From positions 25,001 to 89,000 of the forward strand of contig NZ_NISJ01000008.1 in the NCBI RefSeq assembly GCF_002205635.1: a stretch of DNA of 64,000 nt, read 5' to 3'. The DNA comes from Sphingopyxis witflariensis. Its GTDB lineage: Bacteria; Pseudomonadota; Alphaproteobacteria; Sphingomonadales; Sphingomonadaceae. The position numbers were made by a program, and so were the translations under genes. The notes beneath the pieces are model-generated. The model was not told where the DNA came from. It saw nothing but the letters and a program-made list of their open reading frames with translations, and searched no databases. This document shows, piece after piece, positions 46,294-54,071 of this stretch. Position 1 is the stretch's first letter, and each line of letters begins with the position of its first letter.

Positions 46294-46890
46294 CTCGTTC
46301 GCTCGTTCGACAATCTTGCGATTGTGCGGGACGTCTAGCTTGCGCCGGAGCTCGGCGATGTGAAACGAGACCGTCGGCGGAGCGATCGCCAGACGATAGG
46401 CAATTTCCTTGTTCGTCTCGCCTTGCGCCAGATAGTGCAGGATCGCCATCTGGCGCGACGACAGCGCGACTGGCGGCTGCTGCAATTTGCCCAACGCCTC
46501 GCTGATATGCGGCGAGATATAGATTTCGCCGGCGAGGGCCGCGTCGCAGGCTGCTACAATATGATCGAGCGGGTCCGATTTGCTGACGACGGCGCGCGCG
46601 CCAAGCTTGAGGACCGACTGAATCTCGTTGAGATGCGTTTCGCCGGTCAGGATGATCACCGTCATGTCGCGCGATCCAACGATCTCGGCCAGTACGTTGA
46701 TGCCGCGAACATCGGGCAAGTTAAGATCCAGAATCACAAGATCCACGGGCTGCGACTGGACGAAGGCATTGACCGCGGCTCCGCAATCCAGCGCGCCGAC
46801 GATCGCGTATCGGTCGAGCGAAGCGAACAGAAAACGCAGTCCACTCTGCGTGATGCGATGATCGTCAACAATCAGAATATTGTGCTTCAC
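46279..46890 (-). CDS. LuxR/NarL-type response regulator
   Basis: The 203-residue protein has a receiver (acidic pair in LIVDDHR, phosphoacceptor D55 in LVILDLNLPD, Lys near 104 in VVSKSDP) and a C-terminal LuxR helix-turn-helix (LSSRQMAILHYLAQGETNKE, then PTVSFHIAELRRKL). It is convergent with the sensor kinase and their coding ends overlap by 15 bases, so the two are a likely pair despite opposite strands. Candidate target: the autotransporter gene. No binding site could be defined. Confidence 0.92.
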   Translation of the reverse strand: MKHNILIVDDHRITQSGLRFLFASLDRYAIVGALDCGAAVNAFVQSQPVDLVILDLNLPDVRGINVLAEIVGSRDMTVIILTGETHLNEIQSVLKLGARAVVSKSDPLDHIVAACDAALAGEIYISPHISEALGKLQQPPVALSSRQMAILHYLAQGETNKEIAYRLAIAPPTVSFHIAELRRKLDVPHNRKIVERANELNLL

Positions 46891-47261
46891 CGCTATACTC
46901 TCATCTTGTTGGGCTCATCGGGATACTTCCGCACATTTGTGTTTCACCGCAACCCGAATTAATGCGGGGCTAGTCGAACGAGCGCTTACGGAAATGGGTC
47001 CATGGCGGCCGAATATGGCCATTCTCCTCACCTAACATGATAGAACGTGTTGCGATGACCCGTTGAACCTGCCGGCGTAAAGCAGACGCCGAAACGCGGC
47101 CGCCGCGGTCCTCGTGATTGCTATATGGTTGCTGTCGAGGGCTACCTACGCCAATCCCGCCCAGAACTTCCGAGAGATGAAGGTTCTTTTGAACACCCAA
47201 CGACTGCGCCCCCCCCCAGTTGTCGAAGTCTGGTGGCCAGATTGCTCTAAGTCGTTGAAAA
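46891..47261. other. Intergenic stretch left of the integrated element
   Basis: This 371-bp stretch shows no convincing gene. A 99-codon minus-strand frame runs into the att site and has no recognisable features, and was not called. A run of nine C lies near 47208. The stretch should contain the response regulator promoter. Confidence 0.55.
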
Positions 47262-47306
47262 TGGTGCACCCGACGGGATTCGAACCCATGGCCCCCAGAT
47301 TAGGAA
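47262..47306 (-). repeat. Left attachment site (displaced tRNA-Arg 3' fragment)
   Basis: The 45 bases match 63350-63394 inside the tRNA-Arg gene except at two positions. The outer part is the tRNA acceptor arm and T arm and the inner end is the anticodon loop. Beyond 47306 the sequence no longer follows a tRNA, so this is a fragment, not a second gene. The 17-bp identical core GGCCCCCAGATTAGGAA probably contains the crossover. Confidence 0.9.
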
Positions 47307-47345
47307 GCTTCCGATAGAGCGCAGTTTTACTGGGGTTTCAGCATC

Positions 47346-47368
47346 CCATGTTGCATCCGTGTTGCATC
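47346..47368 (+). repeat. Tandem arm-type repeat pair, left end
   Basis: CCATGTTGCATC (47346-47357) and CCGTGTTGCATC (47357-47368) stand 11 bases apart in the same orientation. A matching pair is found at 63224-63246. They are candidates for integrase or excisionase binding. Confidence 0.6.
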
Positions 47369-47373
47369 AAGAA

Positions 47374-47781
47374 TTACTGACCATCATCCATCGCATCGTC
47401 GATCATCGCTTGCCAAACCTTGATCGCATGATCCGCCAGCTTGTCACGAGCAGGGTCAAAATCCGCTTCTTCGTCGAATGGTATCATAAGTGCCTGTTCG
47501 ACGATCACGTCCAGCGGTTCGTCAGGATCATTGCCGACCGCCTCGGCCAATGCTCCACCGCCCGCCTGTCTCATAAAGTCATTAGGTTCGCGGATCGCCT
47601 TGAGGACCAAAAGCACAAGTTCGCGATAATGATCGTGAGCTTCTTTGGGCAGTGTTTCCCATTCTGCGAGCGGCGCCTGCTGGACGGCGGGCGGGTCCAG
47701 CGGGTCCTCCTGTTCGCGATCAGGCCGATATTCTCGCAACTTTTTGTGCAGCGCTTTTGCAGCGCCATCCAGAGGGGTCAT
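47374..47781 (-). CDS. Hypothetical acidic protein downstream of integrase
   Basis: A 135-residue acidic protein not recognised as any family. It is rich in Asp, Glu and Ala, with a helix-forming middle (YRELVLLVLKAIREPNDFM). Its ATG overlaps the integrase stop codon by four bases, so it is translated with it. It may be a regulator or partner of recombination, but nothing in the sequence proves this. Confidence 0.65.
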   Translation of the reverse strand: MTPLDGAAKALHKKLREYRPDREQEDPLDPPAVQQAPLAEWETLPKEAHDHYRELVLLVLKAIREPNDFMRQAGGGALAEAVGNDPDEPLDVIVEQALMIPFDEEADFDPARDKLADHAIKVWQAMIDDAMDDGQ

Positions 47782-48938
47782 GCCAACAACTCCGCCTGCG
47801 CCGCAGCAACCAGCGCAGCGTCTCCCTCGCTGTCTGCGATCAAATGACCATAGGTGTCTAGCGTCAATTCGATGTTCTCGTGCCCGATCCAGACCTGTAA
47901 CCGCTTCAGGTCGATGCGCTGCTTGATCCAGGCGCTCGCGGCAGCATGGCGAAGGCTATGGAGCCCATAGCGCGCGCGCATGACGGCGATCCCCGTCTTG
48001 TCCAGCTTTGGCTTCCCATCGAGCAGCACGGGATCGCAGACGCCGGCCTTGACCTGGAGCGGGTCGAATCGGCGTTTCATGAGGTGAGAATAATCCATCA
48101 CCCCGCCCTCGCTATTCGGGAAGGCCAGCCCGAGGTCGCCCTTAGGGCATTGCAGCTTCCAGACGCGCAACTCATTCACCAGCGCCTCGCCGATCGGGAT
48201 GGTGCGATATCCCGCCTCGGATTTCGGCGGCCCGAGCTGGCAATATTTGTCGGCTCGCTGGGCAACGGTGATCGTCATCGCCTGCAGATCGACATCCATC
48301 CAACGGAGGCCGCGAAGCTCCGATGCGCGAAGGCCGGCAAATATCGCAACCATGACGAGCGGCTTCAGCCCGCCTTCGGCATTGTCGAGCAGCGCCTTCA
48401 ATTCCTCTTTGGCCGGGATGACGACTTTCGGCTTGTCGCGCTTCGACCGCGTGACCTTCACGTCGCGCGCCACGTTCTGCGCCACGAGTCCGCGGCGCTG
48501 CGCATCCCCGAGGATCCGAGACAGGGCGCGCACCGCTTTCCCCGTCATGTCCCTCGATCGCGTTTCGAGAAGCTGGTCGCGGAATGCCTCGACCTTGGGC
48601 TGGGATAGCCGGGAAAGCTTCTCAGCGCCGATCAGGGGCACGATATGCAGGTCGCGCAGCTGCTTGTATTGCTCGATGGTCCCGCGCTCACGATCGTTCG
48701 CTTCAGCCGCCTTTACCCATAGGTTGGCCGCTTGGGCGACGGTGACGCTTTGGCTGTCGGCGGTATGCGTGCCGCGCGAGACTTCCCACGCCGCGCTGGT
48801 CAGCCATGCGTCGGCATCTTTCTTGCGGGGGAACTGCTTGAAGCGACGCTTGCCGGCGCCGTCGCGATAGTCGACGATCCAGGCCTGCTTTTCCGTGCCG
48901 TCGGGGCCGGGCCAGAGGCGTTTGCGGATGCTAGCCAT
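47778..48938 (-). CDS. int: Tyrosine-type site-specific integrase
   Basis: The 386-residue recombinase has an N-terminal arm-binding region with AWIVDYRDGAGKRRFKQF, a SAM-like core-binding domain (about 65-160) and a catalytic domain with R204 (GLRASELRGL), H327-xx-R330 (HSLRHAA), H353 (GHENIELT) and nucleophile Y363 (DTYGHL). It inserts and excises the element at tRNA-Arg(CCT). The start at 48938 (MASIRKRLWP) fits the family; upstream codons belong to the overlapping gene. It lies next to the left att site, at the end away from the intact tRNA gene. Confidence 0.95.
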   Translation of the reverse strand: MASIRKRLWPGPDGTEKQAWIVDYRDGAGKRRFKQFPRKKDADAWLTSAAWEVSRGTHTADSQSVTVAQAANLWVKAAEANDRERGTIEQYKQLRDLHIVPLIGAEKLSRLSQPKVEAFRDQLLETRSRDMTGKAVRALSRILGDAQRRGLVAQNVARDVKVTRSKRDKPKVVIPAKEELKALLDNAEGGLKPLVMVAIFAGLRASELRGLRWMDVDLQAMTITVAQRADKYCQLGPPKSEAGYRTIPIGEALVNELRVWKLQCPKGDLGLAFPNSEGGVMDYSHLMKRRFDPLQVKAGVCDPVLLDGKPKLDKTGIAVMRARYGLHSLRHAAASAWIKQRIDLKRLQVWIGHENIELTLDTYGHLIADSEGDAALVAAAQAELLA

Positions 48939-49599
48939 GAGACAAATCATTGCCCCCAGAATCAAATAATCCGACCCGATACCACTCAAACCCTTTGTTC
49001 AAAAAACTGGGTGATTTCAGCTCTGGAATGATCTTGCCGTATTTCTTTATAGCATTTTGGACCGAGTATTCAGAAAATTGCCCAACCTTAAAAAGGTTCT
49101 CCAAAATATCATTAGAAAATGCTGTCAGATTTACAGAGACCACACACCGCTGGCGACCAACTGAAAAGATGGGCTCAAGGCGTGAGTAATCGTCTTCGAC
49201 TTGGATCCGCGCGAATTTTCCGTCTGAGTTTTTCAAGCCTTGCACTTCGATATCGAGATGCACATCAGGCCCCCTATGTTCAGACCAAGGGTTCCTCGGG
49301 CTCCTATCGTGTGCGGCCCAAATACCGGCACCAATCTTTTGCCAATGTTCCGTAACTAGGTCGGTAACGAGCTTTCCTGTGAGCCCGCTGTTCAGCAATT
49401 CGAGCGCGATACCCGACTGAAGGAAATGATCTACAGTATAGGCGAATTTCGTTCCTCGACCGACATTTACGCCTGGCGGGAATCCGAGACGCTGCAATTG
49501 CTTAATGCGCGCCCTGAACTTTCCATAATCATCGGGAGGTATCCCGAAGTGGACAGCCAGCGTCGTCTCAAGCGTTGCGAATGACATTTCGACGGACAA
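48931..49599 (-). CDS. Unknown protein, possible element regulator
   Basis: A 222-residue protein of no recognised family. The first 80 residues look like a small DNA-binding part (GIPPDDYGKFRARIKQLQRL, a helix pair followed by GVNVGRGTKFAYTVD). The rest is of mixed alpha-beta type. GC content is lower than in neighbours. A TTG at 49599 is preferred as start because AAGGAG stands six bases upstream; ATG at 49587 and GTG at 49623 are in frame. It is divergent from an excisionase-like gene across a region with repeated operator-like sites. This is where a lysogeny repressor gene would stand, but that role is inferred. Confidence 0.6.
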   Translation of the reverse strand: MSVEMSFATLETTLAVHFGIPPDDYGKFRARIKQLQRLGFPPGVNVGRGTKFAYTVDHFLQSGIALELLNSGLTGKLVTDLVTEHWQKIGAGIWAAHDRSPRNPWSEHRGPDVHLDIEVQGLKNSDGKFARIQVEDDYSRLEPIFSVGRQRCVVSVNLTAFSNDILENLFKVGQFSEYSVQNAIKKYGKIIPELKSPSFLNKGFEWYRVGLFDSGGNDLSHG

Positions 49600-49620
49600 C
49601 CGAATCTCCTTGAATAGAGA

Positions 49621-49687
49621 CACACCTCTATCCCTTGACGCGCGCCCAGCGCAAGGTCATAGAGGATTACGGATACACCTCTATCCC
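49621..49687. promoter_or_regulatory. Divergent control region with repeated ACACCTCTATCCC
   Basis: ACACCTCTATCCC occurs at 49622-49634 and again at 49675-49687, and the inverted form ATAGAGG lies between them at 49660-49666. TTGACG at 49635-49640 with CATAGA 17 bases later gives a plus-strand promoter candidate overlapped by these sites. It separates the leftward regulator/integrase operon from the rightward genes. Confidence 0.6.
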
Positions 49688-49716
49688 ATTAAAAGCTAAC
49701 GAAAGGAAAATGCACC

Positions 49717-49899
49717 ATGAACGCACTAAAAGACGACCTCCTCTCTGGGGTCAAAGAGATCTCCGATTTCGTCGGTGAAGATCAGCAGGTGACGGGTCGG
49801 CTGATCCGACAAGGCCTGCTCCCGGCGTTCAAGCGGGGCCGCAAGATTTTTGCACGTCGCAGCGAAATCAATGCCGCGTTCCGCAGCGATGCCGCGTGA
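49717..49899 (+). CDS. Small excisionase-like helix-turn-helix protein
   Basis: A 60-residue protein with a winged-helix pattern of the AlpA/excisionase kind (GVKEISDFVGEDQQVTGRL, then LLPAFKRGRKIFARRSEI). It has AAAGGA upstream and is the first rightward gene, so a Cro/Xis-like control role is likely. No partner is visible beyond the repeated sites upstream. Confidence 0.75.
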   Translation: MNALKDDLLSGVKEISDFVGEDQQVTGRLIRQGLLPAFKRGRKIFARRSEINAAFRSDAA

Positions 49900-49974
49900 A
49901 CGCAAAAGGCCGCCGACCAGGAGTGGACCCCGATCGACGGCCGGATCGAAACCCCCGCTAGGAGTGAAATCGAC

Positions 49975-50343
49975 ATGAATGCACATAGCAGAATCCCGAC
50001 CATGAGCAAATCGCCGCCCGCAGAGGCGTTCGAGACCGCGCGCGAATGCCTGGCCGAACTCAAAGCCGCCGAAACATTCTGGGAAACCTTCGAGGGCAAT
50101 CCGAACCCGCCGGGACAAGACATCGACGTAACCCAGATCATCGCGGACGCCATCTATGGCGCCACATACGATCGCCGGGTCGAACTGCTGCTGACCCCCG
50201 CGACAACCCCTGCCGAGCTTCACGAGAAGATAGTCGAGATTCGCCTGGGCGGCATGGCGGGCGGGCACGATTGCTGGGATGCCGTGATGGCGCGCCTTGA
50301 AGCGGATGCGGCGGCCTTGGCCGCGATCGGCGGTGCGGCATGA
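49975..50343 (+). CDS. Hypothetical element protein
   Basis: A 122-residue protein of unknown function. It is helical and acidic (ARECLAELKAAETFWETFEG). Its stop codon overlaps the next start (ATGA), the first of a chain of overlapping genes. AGGAG lies upstream of the ATG. Confidence 0.7.
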   Translation: MNAHSRIPTMSKSPPAEAFETARECLAELKAAETFWETFEGNPNPPGQDIDVTQIIADAIYGATYDRRVELLLTPATTPAELHEKIVEIRLGGMAGGHDCWDAVMARLEADAAALAAIGGAA

Positions 50344-50600
50344 TCGTGCTCAACCCCACCGACTCGCCCTTCCTGCAATTCGACGTCGTCCACTGCGCGC
50401 ATGAGCGGGCATTGATCCTGCTCGACACGGCGCAGGAAGCCGCCTGCTTCGCGAAAGACGGCATGGAACCGGGAAAAGCTCAGGACAGGGCATTCGCGGA
50501 TGCCATGTGCATTCTGACGGTCGCGCATGAATATTTGACCGCGATCGACAAGGCGATGGGTCAGATTCAGGCGAACATCGCGAAAGGGGCCGGGTCATGA
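50340..50600 (+). CDS. Hypothetical element protein
   Basis: An 86-residue, mostly helical protein with no recognised domain. It overlaps both neighbours by four bases, so it is part of the early rightward operon. Conserved-looking cysteines (VVHCAHERA, AACFAKDG, AMCILTVA) may or may not bind metal. Confidence 0.7.
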   Translation: MIVLNPTDSPFLQFDVVHCAHERALILLDTAQEAACFAKDGMEPGKAQDRAFADAMCILTVAHEYLTAIDKAMGQIQANIAKGAGS

Positions 50601-50875
50601 ACGCCCCTATCCCGCTGAACAGCATCGCGCGCGGCGTTCCCCCTGCTCCCGTCCTGCGCATCCTCGCCCAGCATAGCCGCAAAGAGCTGGAGGGCTTCAT
50701 TGCGGTGGCGATCGCCTTGCTCGACCTCGCGGACGGCGACCCCGACCTGGAGCTTGCCGGCGACGAGACGGACGGCAACCGCGCAGAGGATGACGAGTGC
50801 GCCTATTTCGCGACGCTGGGCAATGGCCCCGGTTGCGGCGTGGCCGACGACGACATCTGCGACGACGGGGTCTGA
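50597..50875 (+). CDS. Hypothetical acidic element protein
   Basis: A 92-residue protein with a helical middle (EGFIAVAIALLDLADGD) and a very acidic C-terminal part ending in DDDICDDGV. Its function is unknown. The strong negative charge is reminiscent of DNA-mimic or anti-restriction proteins, but no family match can be claimed. It lies four bases before the Toprim gene. Confidence 0.7.
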   Translation: MNAPIPLNSIARGVPPAPVLRILAQHSRKELEGFIAVAIALLDLADGDPDLELAGDETDGNRAEDDECAYFATLGNGPGCGVADDDICDDGV

Positions 50876-50878
50876 GGC

Positions 50879-51847
50879 ATGGCGGGCCTCATCCCCTCCG
50901 CGCGCGACGCCTCACCTCGCAAGGTGGGGCGCCCGCGCGGCTACATCGATAACTATCGCCCGCAGTCCCGCACCCTTGCCCTGCTGGCGATCGTCCAAGC
51001 GGTGCTCGACGAATATCGCGAGCACTGGCCGCTCACCGCCCGGCAGCTTTTCTATCGCCTCGTCGGCGCGCATGGTTTCGACAAGAGCGAGGCCTTCTAT
51101 TCGACGCTGTGTCATCATGTCGCGAACGCCCGGCGCGCGCGGCTGATCCCGTTCGCTGCTATCCGCGACGACGGCGTGATGACGCTCACAATGGACCACT
51201 ACGCCGATGCCGATGCGTTCAGGGCGGTAATGCGTGAACGTGCCGAGAACTACCGGCGCGACCTGATGGCCGATCAGGACGTGCATACGGAAATCTGGTG
51301 CGAGGCGGCCGGGATGGTTCAACAGCTCGCGCGGATCGGACATCAATATTCCATCCGCGCCTATTCGAGTTCGGGCTTCGACAGCCTGACCGCGAAGAAG
51401 GCGCTCGCGGACAGGATTTGTGCGACCGGCAAGCCAGCGTTTATCCTGCACCTGGGCGACCTCGATCCATCCGGGAAGTCCATGTTCGATGTGGCCGCAG
51501 AGGACGTGCAGGCGTTCGTTCAAGCCGATCGCGCCAATGGGCTGGTAAAGGTCGAGTTCGTCCGTGTCGCGCTGACCTGGGCGCAGGTGACGGCCTATCA
51601 CCTGCCCACGTCCCCGGCCAAGACGACGGACAGCCGATCGAAAGGCTGGACGGGCGAAACCTGCCAGCTCGAGGCCCTTGCACCTGACCAGATCGCCGCG
51701 TTGCTCAAGGTTGAGATTGAGAAGATCGTCGACATCGCACGCATGAATGCTGCGCTCGCCGCCGAAGAGGATGAGCGCCAGCAACTGACCCGCCTGCTAC
51801 CCACGCCGGTTTCTACGGCAAGCCGTAATAATGGGGAAACCCGCTGA
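50879..51847 (+). CDS. Topoisomerase VI subunit A/Spo11-like Toprim protein
   Basis: This 322-residue protein combines an N-terminal winged-helix-like segment carrying LTARQLFYRLVGAHG, where Y59 fits the catalytic Tyr of topoisomerase VI A and Spo11 (T-x-R-x-L-[YF]-Y), with a Toprim-like domain. In the latter, E138/E142 (HTEIWCEAAG) and D194-L-D196 (HLGDLDPSGK) are candidate metal ligands. No B subunit (GHKL ATPase) is encoded nearby. Related stand-alone proteins occur in phages and mobile elements without a known role. DNA nicking or breaking, perhaps in replication or packaging, is an inference. It overlaps the next gene by one base. Confidence 0.75.
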   Translation: MAGLIPSARDASPRKVGRPRGYIDNYRPQSRTLALLAIVQAVLDEYREHWPLTARQLFYRLVGAHGFDKSEAFYSTLCHHVANARRARLIPFAAIRDDGVMTLTMDHYADADAFRAVMRERAENYRRDLMADQDVHTEIWCEAAGMVQQLARIGHQYSIRAYSSSGFDSLTAKKALADRICATGKPAFILHLGDLDPSGKSMFDVAAEDVQAFVQADRANGLVKVEFVRVALTWAQVTAYHLPTSPAKTTDSRSKGWTGETCQLEALAPDQIAALLKVEIEKIVDIARMNAALAAEEDERQQLTRLLPTPVSTASRNNGETR

Positions 51848-52662
51848 TGGCGCGCAAAGCATATTTCGCAGCCATACCGCTCCGCGCTGTCGGTGATAGC
51901 AATCTGACCGATGGCGATCTTCGGGTGCTCGCATCCATCGCCGCCTTCGATCGGCTCAGTCATTCGACCGGCAAAGGACAGGGTGCATGGGCTTCTCATA
52001 GGCTCATGTCGGGCTGGATCGATCGCAACTATTCGAACTTCAGCGCCACAGTGAACAAGATGATCCGGCTTGGATATCTCGTGCGCGAACCGCGCGAAAC
52101 CGACAAGCGGCAGCACACGTATCGCGTGGTCTATACCGATGATGATGTCCTGCCCCAGACCGAGGATTTTCTTCGCCCTGAGGCAAACAATCCCCTCAAT
52201 AATGTTTGCCCTGACACAAACAATTTCCGCGAGATAGTTTGCCCTGAGACTGGAGAGGTCCAAAAAGTAGTTTGCCCTGCCCCCCAGTCAAGCAACGGAA
52301 ATATCACCGAAAGTTCTCTCGAATATATTCCGCAAAGCGGGGAAAGATATTCCGTAGAAACGGGTAAAAGAAATTCCGCTAAGCGGCGCGATTCAAAAAT
52401 CGCGGGGCAATCAGGGGATCATTTCCGAGATCATTTGCCCGACAATATCGCGGACTTGCCGGTCTCCGCTCGGGTCGCCTGCTTCGACCGGGCATGGCGT
52501 TCGATAGGCATGCGGTGGTCCAAGATCAGAGCCGATGACGCCGAGATGCTGGTCGCCTGGCTGGGCAAGGTTTTCGAAGAATACATCGACCAACCAACGG
52601 GGCAGCAAGCGCTGCGCCTGTCCGAGGAGATTGCCGATGCAATTGCCGATGCAAAAGCCTGA
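51847..52662 (+). CDS. Winged-helix protein, possible replication initiator
   Basis: A 271-residue protein with an N-terminal winged helix (LTDGDLRVLASIAAFDRL, then GAWASHRLMSGWIDRNYSNF) like phage replication or RepA-type proteins. A low-complexity middle contains four 11-residue repeats with CP or RP motifs (residues about 108-150), and a helical C-terminal part follows. The repeats at DNA level are phased at 33 bp, as iterons within an initiator gene would be (compare lambda O in principle). A protein-only reason for the repeats is possible. Confidence 0.65.
   Translation: MARKAYFAAIPLRAVGDSNLTDGDLRVLASIAAFDRLSHSTGKGQGAWASHRLMSGWIDRNYSNFSATVNKMIRLGYLVREPRETDKRQHTYRVVYTDDDVLPQTEDFLRPEANNPLNNVCPDTNNFREIVCPETGEVQKVVCPAPQSSNGNITESSLEYIPQSGERYSVETGKRNSAKRRDSKIAGQSGDHFRDHLPDNIADLPVSARVACFDRAWRSIGMRWSKIRADDAEMLVAWLGKVFEEYIDQPTGQQALRLSEEIADAIADAKA
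52171..52279 (+). repeat. Four 33-bp-phased repeats within the putative initiator gene
   Basis: GTTTGCCCTGA occurs at 52204 and 52237 and, without the final A, at 52270. A related CTTCGCCCTGA lies at 52171. All four start exactly 33 bases apart, three turns of DNA. An inverted GGCAAAC follows the first copy. This may be an origin with iterons. Confidence 0.65.
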
Positions 52663-52843
52663 CCCCTTCAACCCCGCCGCCTGGCTGACCCGATGGGCAG
52701 CTGTCGGTGGCGGATGGGCAGCAGGCCACCTGATCCGCCCGCCCGGGCACGATCCCATCGGCGCTAACCTGTTGGCGGCCGAGCTCGACGACGACCGGCG
52801 CCAAGCGCTGGCCGAGCATCTCGCGATGGAGATGGCAGAATGA
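52649..52843 (+). CDS. Small hypothetical element protein
   Basis: A 64-residue protein, MQKPDPFNPAAWL at the start, that overlaps the end of the putative initiator gene by 14 bases. It has a Trp/Gly-rich first half and an acidic helix at the end (LAAELDDDRRQALAEHL). The function is unknown. An ATG at 52637 is an alternative start. Confidence 0.55.
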   Translation: MQKPDPFNPAAWLTRWAAVGGGWAAGHLIRPPGHDPIGANLLAAELDDDRRQALAEHLAMEMAE

Positions 52844-52964
52844 CCGGGGGCATTTCCAATTTCCGTAACAGGGAGGTGGACACCGTGGGGGGTCTGAAAT
52901 TTCCGCGATGCCAGATTGAATATCGAAAGTGTTCAATGTGGCGTGCCCTTGGGGAGATCGCACG

Positions 52965-53261
52965 ATGATCCCATGTCGGCATTGCGACGGGACAGGCTTC
53001 GTGCATGGCGCCGATGATCTCGAAATCGAAACGACCGCCATCAGCTTGCGGATGGCCTGTGAAGCGAACGGCAAGAGCGTCTTCGGCGACGATCGCGTAG
53101 ACGAGAAAACTGCGGCCTGGTTGATTGGCAAGGCGCCAGACACCCTGCGCAATTGGCGCATGGCAAATCGCCCGATCACCTTCTCCAAATTCGGCGGCCG
53201 TGTTTCCTATCGGCTGAACGATGTTGCTCGCTGGATGATCGAAACGGGGGCTCCGGGCTAA
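52965..53261 (+). CDS. Excisionase-like DNA-binding protein with CxxC motif
   Basis: The 98-residue protein starts with a small CRHCDGTGF motif that could hold a metal, and ends in an AlpA/HTH_17-like fold (DEKTAAWLIGKAPDTLRNWR, then FGGRVSYRLNDVARWM). GGGGAG precedes the ATG at 52965. It is placed between the replication and morphogenesis genes, with a 10-bp tandem repeat just downstream, and may control the later genes. Confidence 0.7.
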   Translation: MIPCRHCDGTGFVHGADDLEIETTAISLRMACEANGKSVFGDDRVDEKTAAWLIGKAPDTLRNWRMANRPITFSKFGGRVSYRLNDVARWMIETGAPG

Positions 53262-53269
53262 ATATAGGT

Positions 53270-53299
53270 GCACGAAACCGCACGAAACCGCACGAAACC
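53270..53299. repeat. Three tandem copies of GCACGAAACC
   Basis: Three perfect 10-bp head-to-tail copies stand between the CxxC regulator gene and the prohead protease gene, about 50 bases before the latter. One base after GTG precedes the first copy. They may be an operator for late gene control. Confidence 0.6.
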
Positions 53300-53351
53300 A
53301 CATCGCCACGGCAGCGACGGTGAGGGATATTCGGGTCAATAGGAGGCCCGA

Positions 53352-54071
53352 ATGGATCGAGTTTTTTCCAATCTCAAACTGAAGACGATCGACGAAGACC
53401 AGCGCATCGTTGAGGGCTGGGCCACAACGAACGCCATCGATCGCGCGGGCGATATCGTGGAGCCCGATGGCGTCGAGTTCGACCTCGTGGCACGCCCGAT
53501 CCCATTCTTGTTCGACCACGATCATTCGCAGGCAGTTGGGGAAATCGAGGCCGCCGAAGTCACCTCTCGAGGCATCAAGTTTCGTGCCCGCATTTACAAG
53601 ATCGCGCATCCCGGTCTCGCCAAGGACTTTCTGGACCGGGCATGGGATCTTCTCCGCGCCGGCACCCGCAAGGCTGTGTCGATCGGCTTCAGGGCGCTTG
53701 ATTGGGTGAACCTCCCCGGTGGCGGGGCACGGTTCACGCGGTGGGAGTGGTTGGAATTGTCGGCCTGCGCGGTGCCGATGAATCCCGAAGCCCAGATCAC
53801 CGGCCTGAAGCGCGCGCCAAGCAGCGTCCGACAGATCACGGTCGGCAAGCCCGCCCTGCGCGTCGTGAAGCTCACCGAGAAGGAAAAGCTCATCGGCAAG
53901 TGGAAGACCGAAGCGGCCCTGAAGCGTGCCGCTCGCGAGCGAGTGGGTATTCCACGCCCGGTCGTCAAACTCGGTCCCGTGGACCTCCACCTTGCCCACG
54001 ACCGCATTCGCCGCGATCAGCGAACAGCCCGCCCCCGCCAATCGGGCAAGGTCAGGGTCGTGCGCCTGTGA
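53352..54071 (+). CDS. HK97-family prohead protease
   Basis: A 239-residue protein of the S78 prohead protease family, which trims the scaffold and capsid during head maturation. Visible are FLFDHDHSQAVGEIEAAE with the catalytic His, the Ser in RKAVSIGFRALDW, and WEWLELSACAVPMNPEAQI. The last 75 residues are Lys/Arg-rich and not part of the usual domain. AGGAGG lies before the ATG. The capsid gene that normally follows is absent: the next gene encodes a small protein with a carbohydrate-binding-like end. Confidence 0.88.
   Translation: MDRVFSNLKLKTIDEDQRIVEGWATTNAIDRAGDIVEPDGVEFDLVARPIPFLFDHDHSQAVGEIEAAEVTSRGIKFRARIYKIAHPGLAKDFLDRAWDLLRAGTRKAVSIGFRALDWVNLPGGGARFTRWEWLELSACAVPMNPEAQITGLKRAPSSVRQITVGKPALRVVKLTEKEKLIGKWKTEAALKRAARERVGIPRPVVKLGPVDLHLAHDRIRRDQRTARPRQSGKVRVVRL

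Noticed and set aside
46970-47269. A 99-codon minus-strand frame left of the element
   Set aside because: It runs into the tRNA fragment, has no domain and no good ribosome site.
47262-47340. A second tRNA-Arg gene at the left border
   Set aside because: Only the 3' half matches a tRNA; past the anticodon loop the sequence cannot form the anticodon, D and acceptor stems. It is the displaced att fragment.
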